DNA of 64,000 nucleotides from Alnus glutinosa (GCF_958979055.1 NC_084889.1:3798761-3862760), one strand, 5' to 3'; counted from the stretch's first letter, positions 36,566 through 49,480 are shown. The notes: generated by a model not told the origin, from the letters alone. A program made the numbers and translations.

Positions 36566-39500
36566 TTGCTTTGAGCCGATTGTATATGGGATCCAGAGAT
36601 TTGGTGACAACTACCTTTCTTTCTTTTTCAATTTTTTTTTTTTTTTTGGAAAAAAAGACCACCTTTCTTTTAATTTGTTATAACAAATTCTGTAAAGAGT
36701 TGTCTTTTTCTTATCAAATCTATCGATATTTTTCATAACTATCGATATTTCATTATTTAATTAATCTAATATTTTCTTTAGTAAATTTGTGATATTTTCC
36801 CTTATATTTGTGACAATAATTTCTGGTATATCCACAATTATATATATATATATATATATTTATTTATTTATGATATTTTAAAATATAGATATGATTTCTC
36901 ATTAACGATATGATATCTCCTTATATTTCAACGAGATTCTAAACCATAATTAAACTTGGAATCCCATATGAAGACATTAGGCCACAGCTTGTTTGTTTGC
37001 AATTATCATTTCCTATTCATATTTCATGGTTACAAGTAGTCGTCCAAAACACTTCAACGACACTGATGCAGAAAATAAATGCAAGGAGCTAGCATAGATG
37101 CCAGTACAAGGGTTAGAAAAACGCATTGTTCAATGTTCAGACCGACATGAAATCCAGAGTTTTTTTTCTTCACATAAGCCTTCTTGGGGCTGCCAAACTC
37201 ACTGATGTGTTAAGGGTCCAAGTAAATGATTTCTGCCTGCCTGGAGGATCGCCGGTATCGCAGTAATTCTTTTGTCAATTCCCATCCTCCACGGTTGGAA
37301 GCAGGCTTAACACTCATTGTTTCAAGAACTGGGGCAGCTAATAGCAGGAAATTGATGAAATTTAATTCAGGTTTTATACCAAGGATGCCACCTATTTTCA
37401 CTTGTCGCAGTTGGTTGAATGGACTACTCCAGTGGTCGTCTTTCCAATAGTTGGTGAATGTCACCGCAGCAACCTGTTCCTCCGGGCGAGCCTACACAAG
37501 TTCTATGGCATTAATATATTTGGAAGTTTACCTCCCAAGCAACTGATGGTACGTAATGCATTATCAGTTTATAGTTTAGCTGTCGAAACGTCAAGTATCA
37601 GCATGACAGGAAAATCAAGTACTAAATTATTAATAATCAGTAGAAAGAAACTCACCAAAACTTCTAGTTCTTTTAGATTAGGGGAACTTCTTATGAGGCA
37701 TAGAGCAGTTAAAACCTCCTCCACATCATTGAAGTTCATGCATATGGAAAAATAATTTAGATGAACGCATGGTGTAGGCAACTTTCCTGGTACAATTCCA
37801 ATAGCCAAATACTGGAGAAAAAAGAAGATAGGGAACAAATATAGATCAATCTCCAATAGATGCAGTAACATAGCACTTGGACCTCCCCGTGAAAACTGAT
37901 TCAGTTCATTGGGATTTACAAAACTATTTAAGCAGACAAGTCAATGGTGCAAATGCCAAGAAATGAGCACAATGACACAAAGAAATGAATTCAATAACTG
38001 AAACCTGGAAAAACCCTTTAGTGCAGAAAGAAAGAACCTCGTTTCAAATCATAAGAAATTTGCAAAACCCAATGAACTCCTTCACTTTCCTGTGGCATAT
38101 GAGGGTCCCTTAATTATGCTCACACAACTATTACCTTCAAAAAGTAGCTCTGAACCTCCAGCCTTCGAATATGGGGCAGACGGACAAAAAATTTGAGCAA
38201 ATTGCTATAATTGGAATAAGCTCGCCTTTTATCACCAACATTTACATATAATCCAATGGAAATGACAGTCAAACAGGAGGTGTTTTCAAAACTAATGTCC
38301 TCAAAAGCACCTCCAGTACAAAAAAATTGGAGTTTTGGTGCATCAATGTTGAGATGGGTGAAACCGTCAAAGTTCATCAATGTCAATCTCTCTAGCAGAG
38401 GGCAGCTAGAAATCAGACTTCCAAACACATCTTGGGCCATGGTCACACGCTGCAGATCAAGGCTCTTCAAGCTCCTGAAGCCTTTAAACGCCAACGGAGG
38501 TTTTAGCAAACAATTAGATGACTTTAAATGAATCAAATCGTGACAAGAAAATAGAGAAGAAGGCATCTTGTAGCGTTTCCCTTTCCAAATTTCAAGAACC
38601 AACTCTTTGATAGAGCTCCTTGATAGATGAAGAATCCACCTATTCATGTTAGGAATCCCTTGAACATCCGGGTGAGATAGTTTGAACTTGTATATTGGGC
38701 CATTATGAAGTAACAGAACATGATCAACAATGGCCACAAGTTTATTCTCGACATCTGTATGATCTTGAAAAGGAACAGAGAAACATTGATTATCAAACGC
38801 AAGATGTGGAAGTGTAGCCCATTTGTACCTCCACTTGCTTGACAAAACACTTGTCCTAACTGCTTCCCTCATTGGCAAATTTGACAAAATGTGATCTATA
38901 ACACTCCCTGGTAAGTTGCTGATCCTGTCTGCCTCCATCTCCGTTCAGCACAGGCACTTTGGTGCTTCTCTTTGTTTCTGAAATATTTCAGGAAAAAAGG
39001 AATCAGAAATCAGTATTTATTACTTGGTGAGCATTTTAGAGTGGGGGAGAGAGCCGAAATCCTTTGCAAGAACCAGAGGCAAAATGTATTTAACCAGGAA
39101 AATAATTACAATTAACCAAACAATTCCTATTTTCAGTTTCATCACAAAGTACAGAACATAATAAAGACACAAACTTGTGCTTTAAAAAATTGCACTCCTT
39201 CTACATATTTGATTTGCTTAGTTGAAAAGAGAGCATTTCAATTAGCTTTTATTTCTGAAATGATGTGTTACGAACCTGAATATCGAGTCCGTATACAGGT
39301 CTTTAGAAGGAACCTACACCTCCTTCAAACACACGGTTTGGAAAATAAACTTTTCTTCTTTATCTTTATTCAAATCACTGTTTAAACAGCCTTCCATCAT
39401 CAACAATAAGAATCCAAATATAAAACATGTCGGCTCAAAAAGAGTGCAAAATCTTAGTTTAAGCTTTTGCAAATAATAAATTCTCGGTAAGTTCGAGTTT

Positions 39501-40460
39501 GATCCAAGGAAATGGTAGATGTTAAGTAAAATTCTTATTATCCTACAAAAAGTAAATTGAGTAATTTTTTTACTAAAAAGTTTATCAATGGAGAGATGAT
39601 AAACTAAAATTAAATTATCTAAACTAAATTAATAAAAGTGAAATTTGAGAAAGTTATTAGAAAATATTGAGGCTTTAGGGATTCACCTAGCATCCATTAC
39701 GTATTTTTGAGACATATTTAACTCACTCAACTATGTAGAAAATCAACTCTCCTAGTCGGAAGATAAAACAATTAAACACAGAGAAAAATAAAATATAGAA
39801 TGAACCTGGATTAATAAAAAAATTATTTTAATAACATGTTTAAAGAGATTAAGCGTTCACGATAAATTCGAATCATAACAACTCAAACAAAAAGTAAGCA
39901 ATTGATATAAACAAAAATGATAATGAATCAAAAACTAGTCAACATGAAATCTTTCTCAAATTTAAAATCATTCTTAACATTCAATCATTAAACATTTAAA
40001 AACATTAAAATAGTCTTAAGAATACATAATAAAAATATACTAGAGCCTTAATGGAGGCTCATCATATATATTAAAATATATTGTGCAGTACAAATAAAAA
40101 GACATGAAAAAGAAACAACTTGTATATTAGAAACAAATCTCCAGCAATAAAGCTCTATGTTCTTCCTTCTTCGATCTCCTCCGCCGTGCGTGGGATCGAG
40201 TCTGGCTAAAACTGAAAAAAAATCAGTTAAATAAGAGAAAAATTTAACCTTTCTTCGTCAAGAGTAAAGGAATTTTTACAGCACCGTTTTAACCTTTCTT
40301 CGTAAAGAAATTAAGAAAGGAATTTTCACTTTTTCTACGAAGAAAGGAATTTAATTCTTTTAATTTCTCTGCTGCTGCAGTACAGCGCTGCTTGTTTTCT
40401 TCTCTTCTTTCTTTTCTTGGGTCCCACGGAGTCTCCAGCAGCCAAGTTTCATTTTTCTTC
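36566..40460. repeat. Segmental duplication, copy 1 (F-box gene and flanks)
   Basis: This segment is directly repeated at 54370-58040. Similarity begins at ACTTGCTTTGAGCCGATTGT (54372 in copy 2) and ends near CCCACGGAGTCTCCAGCA. Copy 1 holds about 190 bases (36987-37177) and about 500 bases (about 39050-39560) that copy 2 lacks. Copy 2 holds about 310 bases (54553-54862) missing here. Coding exons are more alike than flanks. Confidence 0.92.
37210..38938 (-). CDS. F-box/LRR/FBD protein (At1g13570-like), copy 1, 3 exons
   Basis: Exons 38938-38135, 37811-37656 and 37491-37210 (minus) join in phase 0 with GT-AG sites to give 413 residues. The F-box is at residues about 3-45 (DRISNLPGSVIDHILSNLPM, RTSVLSSKWRYKW), followed by LRR-like strands (LIHLKSSNCLLKPPLAF, FRSLKSLDLQRV, CPLLERLTLMNFDGF) and a C-terminal FBD domain (SSPNLKELEVL, FNQLRQVKIGGILGIKPELN). 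Family knowledge: the F-box binds SKP1 of an SCF ubiquitin ligase, and the LRR/FBD part selects the target. This family is large and fast-evolving in plants. Target unknown. It seems intact. A conserved block about 1.2 kb upstream (40140-40210) may be a non-coding first exon. Confidence 0.92.
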
Positions 40461-40584
40461 AATTTCCTTTGCTTTGCTTTTTCTTTTATAAGCTGGGCTT
40501 CGTGTTTGAGATGGTCTAATTGGTTGAGTTGGTCTTGCAATTCGACGACGTTGTGGTTATATTAGATGATTGGAGTTTTTCGGT

Positions 40585-40660
40585 TGATTGTGTTATTATA
40601 TTTTCTGTATATTCTTCATTTGGTTGGTATTGTAATATTTTTTATTTACGGTGAATTATA
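40585..40660 (+). mobile_element. Copia-type LTR end fragment, inverted relative to 41011-41296
   Basis: The stretch with TATTGTAATATTTTTTATTTACGG is similar to the reverse complement of the end of the LTR at 41011-41296. It is only about 75 bases long and lies on the far side of that element's leader. It is a fossil fragment or the other arm of a rearranged element. Confidence 0.55.
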
Positions 40661-41010
40661 ATCAAATCACCATTAAACGCACCATAATAGCCGTTGACAA
40701 CCACCATTAATAGCCAACCGTTGCTGGTAAACAAAACAGAACTGCTGGAAGGGTCGCCGTAAAAAACCACATACGTCGTTGGAGAGAGGCTAACCTTGGT
40801 GAAAACGACGACCACCATAAAAGCATCTACCGATGCCACACATCGAAAACCACAAAAATCACGAAAAAGGCACCGAAACAACCAAACTCAACCCAACATA
40901 AACTGTAGAATTATCGCACCCAAAATCAACACAGAACAACACTGATACCCTCAACACAGAGAAAATTGAAAAACTAGAACCCTAATTTAGATGATTTTAC
41001 TCTGATATCA

Positions 41011-41296
41011 TGTTAATTTGAACTGAATAATAAATAAAATATTAGCGGAAGCAAGAGAGAAAAGAGACAGAGAATTCATGTGGTTCGGTCTATGACTTAC
41101 GTCCATAAGGTAAAGCCCAAAGGACTACATTGTGCTCTTATTAACTTACTTGCTTACAATACAAAGATCTTTATTCATAGGACTTAGAGTAAATACTAAT
41201 ATAATAATCAAATCCCCACCGTAAATAGAGAATATTACAATATCAACAAATAAGAAATATATAGAAAATATAATATATTTTCTTTATATTCTAACA
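41011..41296 (-). mobile_element. Copia-type LTR with tRNA-Met-like primer-binding site (fossil)
   Basis: A 286 bp segment begins TGTTAATTTGAAC and ends ATTCTAACA, so read on the minus strand it runs TGTTAG...TTAACA. Just outside (41002-41010) the minus strand reads TGATATCAG, a close match to the initiator-Met primer-binding site TGGTATCAGAGC. This places the element body to the left (about 40660-41001, leader only). No coding is left. The LTR's other edge abuts the gypsy fragment, so it inserted there. Confidence 0.65.
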
Positions 41297-42330
41297 CAGA
41301 TCAGGGTAGTTGAGGGAAATATGCCAAAAACAACTTTTCGCACCCATGAAGACCATTATGAGTTTTTGGTTATGCATTTCGGCTTAACCAATGCTCTATT
41401 TACATTTCAGAGCCTTATGAATTCTATTTTTAAGCCATATTTGAGGAAGTTTATCCTTTTTTTCTTTTTTCTTTTATGACATCCTTGTGTTTAGTCAAGA
41501 CTTTAACACACATTTAAACCATCTCTCTCTTACACTGAACCTACTTAGGGAGCACAAGCTCTATGCTAAGCGTTCAAAGTGTAAATTTGGATGTCATACA
41601 GTGGACTATTTGGGGCATAAAGTCTTGGGTGATGGGGTGCAAGCTAACCTAGAGAAAATACAGGTAATGGTTGATTGGCCACTTCCTAAGAATGTAAAAT
41701 CCTTGAGAGGCTTCTTAGGCCTCACAGGATGTTATAGGAAGTTTATAAGAAATTATGAAACAATTGTTATCCCATTGACTTCTTTACTTAAAAAGAATGC
41801 TTTTGAAAGAAATGAAGAGGCTAATCATGATTTTCAAATGTTAAAGGAAGCTGTCACCCATGCTCCTGCCTTGGCCTTGCCAAATTTCACTCAATCCTTT
41901 GTCATTGAGTGTGATCCAACTGGAGTAGGCATTGGAGCTGTCCTCATGCAGAGTAATCGGCCCATTGCATTTCTTAGTAAGGCTTTGAAGGGGCGCGCCT
42001 TGCACTTATTGATTTATGAAAATGAGCACTTTGCTCTCGTGATGGCCATCCAAAAATGGAGACCATATTTGTTAGGGCAAACCTTTGTGGTCAAAACGGA
42101 TCAGTAGAGTCTCAAATTTCTGCTTGAGCAGAAGATTGGTACACCATGTCAACAGAAGTGGCTTACTAAGTTGCTTGGTTATAGCTTTAAGGCAGAGTAT
42201 AAGAGAGGAGTTGAGAACAAGGTGACTGATGCCTTGTCTAGCAGAGAAGGTTGGGAAAATGATATTAGCATGTCTCTTCTATCCATATCTACTGCTACTT
42301 GGATTTCAGAGGTCAACGCACCAATTGCTA
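41297..42330 (+). mobile_element. Ty3/gypsy pol fragment (RT and RNase H), fossil
   Basis: The plus strand encodes gypsy-type reverse transcriptase to RNase H text: [16 protein letters not shown], then a DILVFSQDFNTHLNHL block, KRSKCKFG, VDYLGHKV, LRGFLGLTGCYRKFI, then RNase H IECDPTGVGIGAVLMQ and PIAFLSKALKG. Protease, the start of RT and integrase are absent. It is a broken fragment with a few lesions, bounded left by a Copia-type LTR and right by another gypsy LTR. Confidence 0.93.
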
Positions 42331-43983
42331 CGTGGATTTTAAATTTATAAGTTTTACCACTCGCAATAGTATGAATCAATTGTACTATAATAAGAGTTAT
42401 CGAACCACAAGAATTAGGGGGTTGTTTTGAGTAATGAGATATTCAAATGAACGTATTTAACTTAACTTAAAAATAAAAACAAAAGCAAAGTTGTAGGATG
42501 AGCTACAACGAATCAAGTGATGAAAACAAAGAAAATGAAACAAACTCAAAAGAAACTTAGGGTAATGATCGCATCAAATCCTCAACCAATGAAATGTTTC
42601 AAGTCTATATAGTTATTTCTAACATGCATGACATGGGCGCATAATGGGCGTCAACCACTACAACGACCTTGACACGAAAACACTTTCGTTAAGACGTAAA
42701 AATAAAGCATCTAGTTTCATATTAAACAACTCCACGTAAAGCTTAGTCTATAATTGAAAAAACGTTTACACTACAAAAGGTGTGAATATTGATAACAATA
42801 GACTACTAAAGGTGTAAAACGACCAGTGTTTCCTAACTTACCCTATAAGATAACTCTAATAGGTGAACATGCATTATGTCAAATAGAACCATTGCACAAG
42901 ACATCGTTCTATTTTTAGAACGTTAGTTTTACTCAAAAATCCAAAAAACTCATAGGCATGTAAATCCCTTTTTCATGAATAAATAGATTAGAATATTGAT
43001 AACAAAACCTTTTAGCATGAGTTTTGATATCCTCTAATCTTATTCAATCATCAAACATTTATTAAGAAAATCTCAAGAACATCAAGAACACTTCATGGTT
43101 TTGAAAGAAATTTGATCAAAACCCTAAGAAAGGGTTTTAGCTAGACATGAAATAAACTAATCTAAGCATGAATTCTATTAAAAACAGTAAAGAAATAAGC
43201 TTAAAATAAAGAACAACAACTATATTAAACTATGTAAAGTTCATATTACAAACAGAAAGAAAAGGAAATACAAAACCTAAGCTATAACTTGAAATTTAAA
43301 AAGAAATGCAAAGGAAACAAGCTCTTTGGAATTTGGCTCAGAAAATGTGCATCAAAGGAAATGAAAAGCACTAAAATTAACTAAAATACACATGAAAAAA
43401 TCGGAATTCCCAAAAGATGCATAATTAAACCTAAATCATAATCCTCATATATATAGAGAATTAGATTTACAAAAAGACTACAAGAGTTAATTCTAGCCAA
43501 ATATTCAGAGCAGTTCGGCGTCCATTTTTGTACATAGAATTCAACTTTTGATTTGGATCACATAAAGATTTAAAAATATCTTGACCTGCTGGAAGATACG
43601 AAGTCGATCGATTGAATATAATGTCGATCGATTGATCGATATTCTTAGTGTTCTGAGAATCAATCGATCGTATCTCGATTGATCGAAATTGGTTCGACTG
43701 AAAGTCGATCGATCGATCGAATTATTGGCTATACAAATAATCGATCGATCGAAATGCCTTGGACAATTTTTATCTTTTTAGGATCAACCTTCAACTCTGA
43801 AAATGACTAAATTGCTCTTTATGTATTTTCAGATCTAATTCATGTATTTTGAACTAGATTTCAACTAAAACCTACAAATAAAACATAACACAAAACTATA
43901 ACAAAACGTTATATATACAACACAAACTAGGTCTAACAAATGCAAATTAAGGGGTCTTGAATAGAATAATTCAAGACTTATCA
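42330..43983 (-). mobile_element. Ty3/gypsy LTR (about 1.65 kb), minus orientation, fossil
   Basis: On the minus strand it begins TGATAAGTCTTGAATTATTC at 43983 and ends near 42330, next to a CACTCGCAATAG motif (as ACCACTCGCAATAGTATG in plus). Both motifs match the start and end of the solo LTR at 45222-46821, so they are relatives. Immediately upstream on the minus strand lies AGTTTGGCGGTG, a polypurine-tract-like end, so this is a 3' LTR with a remnant of internal sequence at 43984-44651. The left boundary is approximate. It contains an unusual TCGATCGA-rich patch (43600-43760). Confidence 0.6.
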
Positions 43984-44651
43984 CACCGCCAAACTTACAC
44001 AATGCTAGTCCCTAGCATTACAACTAGAAATTAAAATACAAACAACTAACCTACATCCTCTTTACAAACAACAAGCATTTTAAACCCCTAGGTTACTCTA
44101 GCGGATGAGTGAAGTCTCGTGAAGGTTTAGCAGAAATGAAACTTACAAACATTATCTTTACAAAATATACATGTTACCTAATAAAAAGAAGAATCATTAC
44201 AACAATGGTTTATAATATATATTGTCTGTATTCCAGACATTTATTCCACAAAAGCATATCAGTTTGAAGAGGCTTTGGATTTTGAATAGTCAGGGTTGGA
44301 CAGTTGCATACAAGTCAGAAATGAAGAAGAATAGGTTAATCATGAACAAATATGTTTTACTTAATCATTTTTAATGCTAATGATGTATGTTGGCTGCTAT
44401 AATTTGCATTATAGGTTGTTATTTCTAAGTCACTTTTACAATGCTTTTGATGTTTTTAGAATGAAAGATGGTGTGAGTGTCTGCATGAATGTAAGGCTTT
44501 GATAGTCTTTCCTATTTTATTTTGACAAGTAATTGGACTGTTAATTTGTGTAAGCTTAATAAGAACTGCATAGGTTTTGGTTCTTTTTTTTTTTGGTTTG
44601 TTTCTTCAAATGAGCTCAAGATGGGTTTAAATTCTTAGGTCAAAACTTAGT
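43984..44651 (-). mobile_element. Internal remnant of the gypsy element, non-coding
   Basis: This stretch continues from the polypurine-like end of the LTR above and has no recognisable coding text. It includes the complementary pair ATGCTAGTCCCTAGCAT. It is cut at 44652 by the insertion of the large non-autonomous LTR element. Confidence 0.4.
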
Positions 44652-45221
44652 TGTTGGTACAGTTTCCGGTACGGTGACGTGTTATCTTGTGATTCGTTGC
44701 CTTCCTTGTAATTAACTCTCCTCGTAATCTAACGCCTCGTCGGCTCGTGGGGGTGCCGATCATACCCCCACTCCGATGCCTAAGTCAGTTCAAACATTTT
44801 ATTTTCTGGAGAGTATCAATAATCTCAGAGCTTAGAGAATCTGCATGTCAAAAATACCTGGCGTAGTGGTCTTATTTATAGGCTCACAGTTTACAGTTAT
44901 AAAACTGCTAGAATACTTGGAGCATAATTTGATTAGGAGTCTGAGTCCTAGATCACATAGCCTTTAATCTTATCTTCATAGAATTCAAATTGGGTAGTAG
45001 AGTCCAAACTGTATATGACACTCTCTTTAGCTAATGTCATTCTATTAGGTACCTTATCCCATATTTGATGGGATAAAAGTCTATCTTGATATGTTTGGGA
45101 TATACATCTTTTTGGAGATAACGAATGGTCTTATACTTAGGTCTGATATGGCCGGGCCGACCCGATGGGCTCGGCCCCCGATACTACCTTAGGTCCACGT
45201 GTCTTTGGTGCTAATTATTTC

Positions 45222-46821
45222 TGATAAGCGTCAAATGTTGCACATTCAAGCCCCTTAACTTATATATGTTAATTCCTTAGCATTATTATTTGTTTGATTT
45301 TGTGTTGTTTTAATGTTTTCAGGTTTTAAATAAAGATGCAATTAATTCCATTAATTTTGGGCTTAAAGCACACTTTGAGAAGACCTAGAAGATATGTTTA
45401 AGCTTAACCAATCATAATAGAATACCTATATGATGTGGTTAAGTTTAATCAAATCAAGTGAAGGATTAAATCGAAATTTCTCCAACAAGAGTCAAAATCG
45501 GATTGGATTCAAATTTGGATTATGCATATGTCTCAGTGTTTTGATCATAACTTTTGTGTCAGATATTGGATTACAATGAAATTGGTGGCGTTGGAAAGCT
45601 AATAAAATATTCAACAAATATGTCAGAAATAGCTTTTCTATAATTCGGACTTTTACTATGCCAAAATCGCCCCGCAATAAAAGACCACAATTCTGGCCGA
45701 ATTTGGAATCCTTTTCCTACTTGGATTGAAGTTTCAATCTCCTACTTAGACAAGAAGACTCAAGAGACGATTTTTCGGGAATTTCAAAGGCTTCTAGAAC
45801 TTGTGTGCTCCCTATAAATAGACCCCTAAGCTTCAAGAGAAGGTGTGCTTGGTGCTTGGTGCTTGGTGCTTGGTGCTTGAGCTTGTAATTAGATTTAGAC
45901 AGAAAATTCTTCTTGGAGGCCTGACAAGTTGAAGAGGAGAAAAACATGGCAGGAGGTCATCCCAGCACCACGATGAGCGGTTAAATTCCTAATAGGGTGT
46001 TGATGTAGCCATTTCCAAGTAACAATGGTTTAATTGTATTTTAGTTTGGGATTTTCTCTATGCATGATGGTTGTATAACTGTGAGAATTGATCTTAATTT
46101 TATATTCAATCATTATGAATTTCTTATCTTGTCTTAGAAAGTCTTTTATATTGATTGAACTCAATCCTTCATATTTTCTGTGATTATGTGAATGATTGTT
46201 ATACAACGGTTTTAATTGATATATGATCAAGAGGATTAGATAGACCATGCCTAGGAAAGACGAATTGTACTACACCCTAGTTTAGTGTAATTTAGGTAGA
46301 CAGTTTGTGCCAACCGAAGATGGGTTATACTATTCCATTGATTATGTGTATCCTATTAAAGACGTAGCTAGTCCATGCCTAGGGAAGACGGGTCGTACCG
46401 CATCTTAGTGGTTAGGTGGACGGTCCATGCCAACCGAAGATGGATTATACTTATTCTTTAGAGGTAATTTATTGACTACTCGAGTGAGACGAGCCATTTA
46501 TCATGCATAGTATGAATTTCCCTTATTAATTTATGATTGACCATTGTTATACGGTGAGCGGTGAAATCAATCCCTTATTCTTTATCTCATCCCTACTATC
46601 TTTAAATTTATGTATTTTACTTTTATGTATTTATTTTAAGAAAAGAAAAATCAAATATCTTTTTTTAATTAAGTTATTTTTAATCTTGAAAAACTTGATA
46701 GCAATACCCCTGCAGTCTTTGAGGTTCGACACCCTCTCTATAGCCTTATCCTACAAGGATTCATCCTATTGCGAGTGGTTATTTATTATTGATATATTTT
46801 GGTAAACAAAAGACCACATCA
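45222..46821 (+). mobile_element. Solo LTR (gypsy-type), 1.6 kb, nested in the 3' LTR
   Basis: It begins TGATAAGCGTCAAATG and ends AGACCACATCA, and is flanked by a perfect ATTTC duplication (45217-45221 and 46822-46826). Removing it restores the host LTR (CTAATT-ATTTC-TCCAACA as in the other LTR). A short CTTGGTG tandem lies at about 45848-45878. It is a relative of the LTR at 42330-43983, in opposite orientation, and is younger than the element it splits. Confidence 0.88.
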
Positions 46822-47575
46822 ATTTCTCCAACAGTTATCCCCCTAATTCTCTTATTTGAATTTAGAATGTAAGAGAATTAAGTACCTCAATTTCTGAATT
46901 TGGATCTTCCATAATTTGTATTTGACAATTGCCGTCTCTTTCAGAGTAATTATGACGAATAGTGCCTCGAATCTTTGGGTTGGAGTGGCGTCTGATTTGA
47001 TGGATGCCAATTCAAATCTTGGGCACTTGTGATATGTCAGAGTACTAATAGCAACTTCCCATAAATATCTTCTACATAAGTGCCTCTACATAATATTGTC
47101 GGTCGGGCCAAAGCTGTGAAGATGATCTTCTACTCTCGATAGGAGATGGATCGGACTGATGTAGTTGATTTCACCAAGATTGTAATGAAATGTCACTCTG
47201 AGAGAACACTTTGCGTACAACTTTCCTGAGATCAAGGTTCTGTCTGACAAAAAAAAGGGTAAACCGTTGAAGAAAAAGGCTTAACATACCCGAAGCTTCT
47301 TCATCGGTAGTGCTTCGTAGACCGCTTCCACAAAAATCTCTCTTGGCGGCTTTAGAGGCTCAGACTAGCGCTGAGGCTTTGGTTGTCCGAGACTTACAAC
47401 GACTGGGGGCTTCTGGTTGCCCGAGGTTTTGTGCTTGGCGTACTGAATCTTCTAATCTGAACACCATCTAGCTTGGTCTCACCTGTGAATATCTTTATTT
47501 TTGAACTTTGTAATGTTTGAGTTCTTTGTTATAGAAAAATTTTCCATAACAAATCAATTCTCACTTATCCTCTAA

Positions 47576-48830
47576 TAACTTGAACAAACAATCGGTTTGC
47601 GTAAGTTAACTCCGAGGAGGGTAAGAAAAATCTTTTGTTTCAAAAATCTTTTTGTTTCGACCTCCGGGACTAGGAGGGAAAAAGTCTTTTGTTTTAACCT
47701 CCGAGCCGAGGAGGGAAAAAATCTTTTGTTCAACCTCCGAGACTAAGAGGAAAAAATCTTTTTGTTTCGACCTCCGGGACTAGGAGGGAAAAATCTTTTT
47801 GTTTCGACCTCTGGGACTAGGAGGAAAAAATCTTTTCTTTCAAAAATCTTTTTGTTTCGACCTCCGGGACTAGAAGGAAAAAATCTTTTCTTTCAAAAAT
47901 CTTTTTGTTTCGACCTTCGGGACTAGAAGGGAAAAATCTTTTGTTTCGACCTCCAGGACTAGGAGGGAAAAAATCTTTTTGTTTCAACCTCCGGGACTAG
48001 GAGGGACAAATCAAACTTTAAGCTATCCTCCTTAACTTGAACAAACAATCGGTTTGTGTAAGTTATGACCGAGGAGGATAGGAAAAATCTTTTTAGAATC
48101 AATGAACTTACTTGGTTATTTTTTTTTTTTTTTGTAGAGGTGGTATCTCCTTATGGTTTGTTATAGGGGTTGTCTTCCGTAAGGTTTGTTGTAGGGGTTG
48201 TTTCCCCTTATATTTGTCCGAGTTGCTCTTGAGAGAACTTAATTTAAGAGCTTGGTGCAGCTTCGGTGATTTTCCCTTTGCATAAGCTTTAACTTTGTTG
48301 AGCTACCTCCATAACTTTAGTTTGCGACCGCGGGCTAAGTCGTTCGAGGCGGATAGTCAGGTCCTCTTGGTATCCTGGACGATGCTGTAACAGAGATCTC
48401 GGAGCTCGGAGTGAATCTCGGGGCTTCAGCCTGTAAATACTTGAACTTTCCTTTTCAAATGTATCTTTTCTTTTTCATGTAATTTTTTTTTTTTTTTTTT
48501 TTTTTGTAATGAACAAAATTTCAATGTTAATGAATGGAAGTCTTGGACATTTTGACTTTCACTTTCCTTATCTTATTAGCCGTAGAACATCATAATTGTT
48601 CAAACTGAATTGAACATCTTTACCTAGAAAAAAGTTTAAAGTTTCTCACTCAAAAACTTCTTCCGAGATATATCTCGGTTTCTTATAAATCTTACTTTTT
48701 ATACTAGAGTTACCCCCAAAACTTGAACAAACAATCGGTTTGTGTCAGTTTTTTCCAAGGGAAGAACTGGTCTAATTTTTTTGAAATTTAAGCTACCCCT
48801 AAAAATTTTGAACAAACAATCGGTTTGTTG
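47576..48830. repeat. Minisatellites in the LTR element: CCTCCGGGACTAGGAGGG and ACAAACAATCGGTTTG
   Basis: At 47630-48015 about nine units of 36-60 bases share AAATCTTTTTGTTTCGACCT and CCGGGACTAGGAGGG. A second motif, ACTTGAACAAACAATCGGTT, recurs at about 47579, 48038, 48720 and 48804, each time near GAGGAGG. Both are inside the internal region and non-coding. Confidence 0.85.
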
Positions 48831-48919
48831 AAAAATTCTATAGAGGAGAATAGAAAAAACTATTTGCATCAAAGTGTTGAGTCTTACTTGATGATTTTTT
48901 TAAAGAGGTTTTATCCTCA

Positions 48920-49480
48920 TACCTTCCTGAAGCTTTACCTTCTTGAAGCTTTATCATTCTGAAGCTTTATCATTCTGAAGCTTTGTCGTTTTGAAGCTTT
49001 ATCTCCCTGAAGCTTTATCTTCTTGAAGCTTTATCATCATGAATCTTTACCTTTCTGAAGCTTTATCTTCCTGAAACTTTGTCATCCTAAAGCTTTGTCA
49101 TCCTGAAGCTTTATCTTTCTGAAGCTCTACCTTTCTGAAACTTTATCTTTTTGAAACTTTATCTTTCTGAAGCTTTGTCATCCTAAAGCTTTGCCATCCT
49201 GAAGCTTTATCTTCTTGAAGCTTTATCATGCTGAATCTTTCCTGAATCTTTGCCTTCCTTTCTGAAGTTTTGTCATCCTGAAGCTTTATCATTCTGAAAC
49301 TTTACCTTCCTGTTTACCTTTCTGAAACTTTATCTTTCTGAAACTTTATCTTTCTGAAACTTTGTCATCCTGAAGCTTTATCATCCTGAATCTTTATCAT
49401 TCTAAAGCTTTGTCATCCTGAAGTTTTATCATTCTGAAACTTTACCTTCCTGTTTACCTTTCTGAAGCTTTACCTTTTTG
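48920..49480. repeat. ~17 bp minisatellite (CTGAAGCTTTATCTT) in the LTR element
   Basis: About thirty units of 16-18 bases, CTGAAGCTTTATCTTC and close variants, run almost without break. HindIII-like AAGCTT sits in most units. Confidence 0.9.

Noticed and set aside
40289-40540. 83-residue minus-strand frame upstream of F-box copy 1
   Set aside because: The corresponding region of copy 2 (57890-58040) does not keep the frame, and no domain is recognised. It is Lys/Glu-rich because of A/G-rich DNA.
43600-43765. TCGATCGA cluster as a CRISPR-like array
   Set aside because: No spacer structure of constant length, eukaryotic context, and it lies within an LTR.
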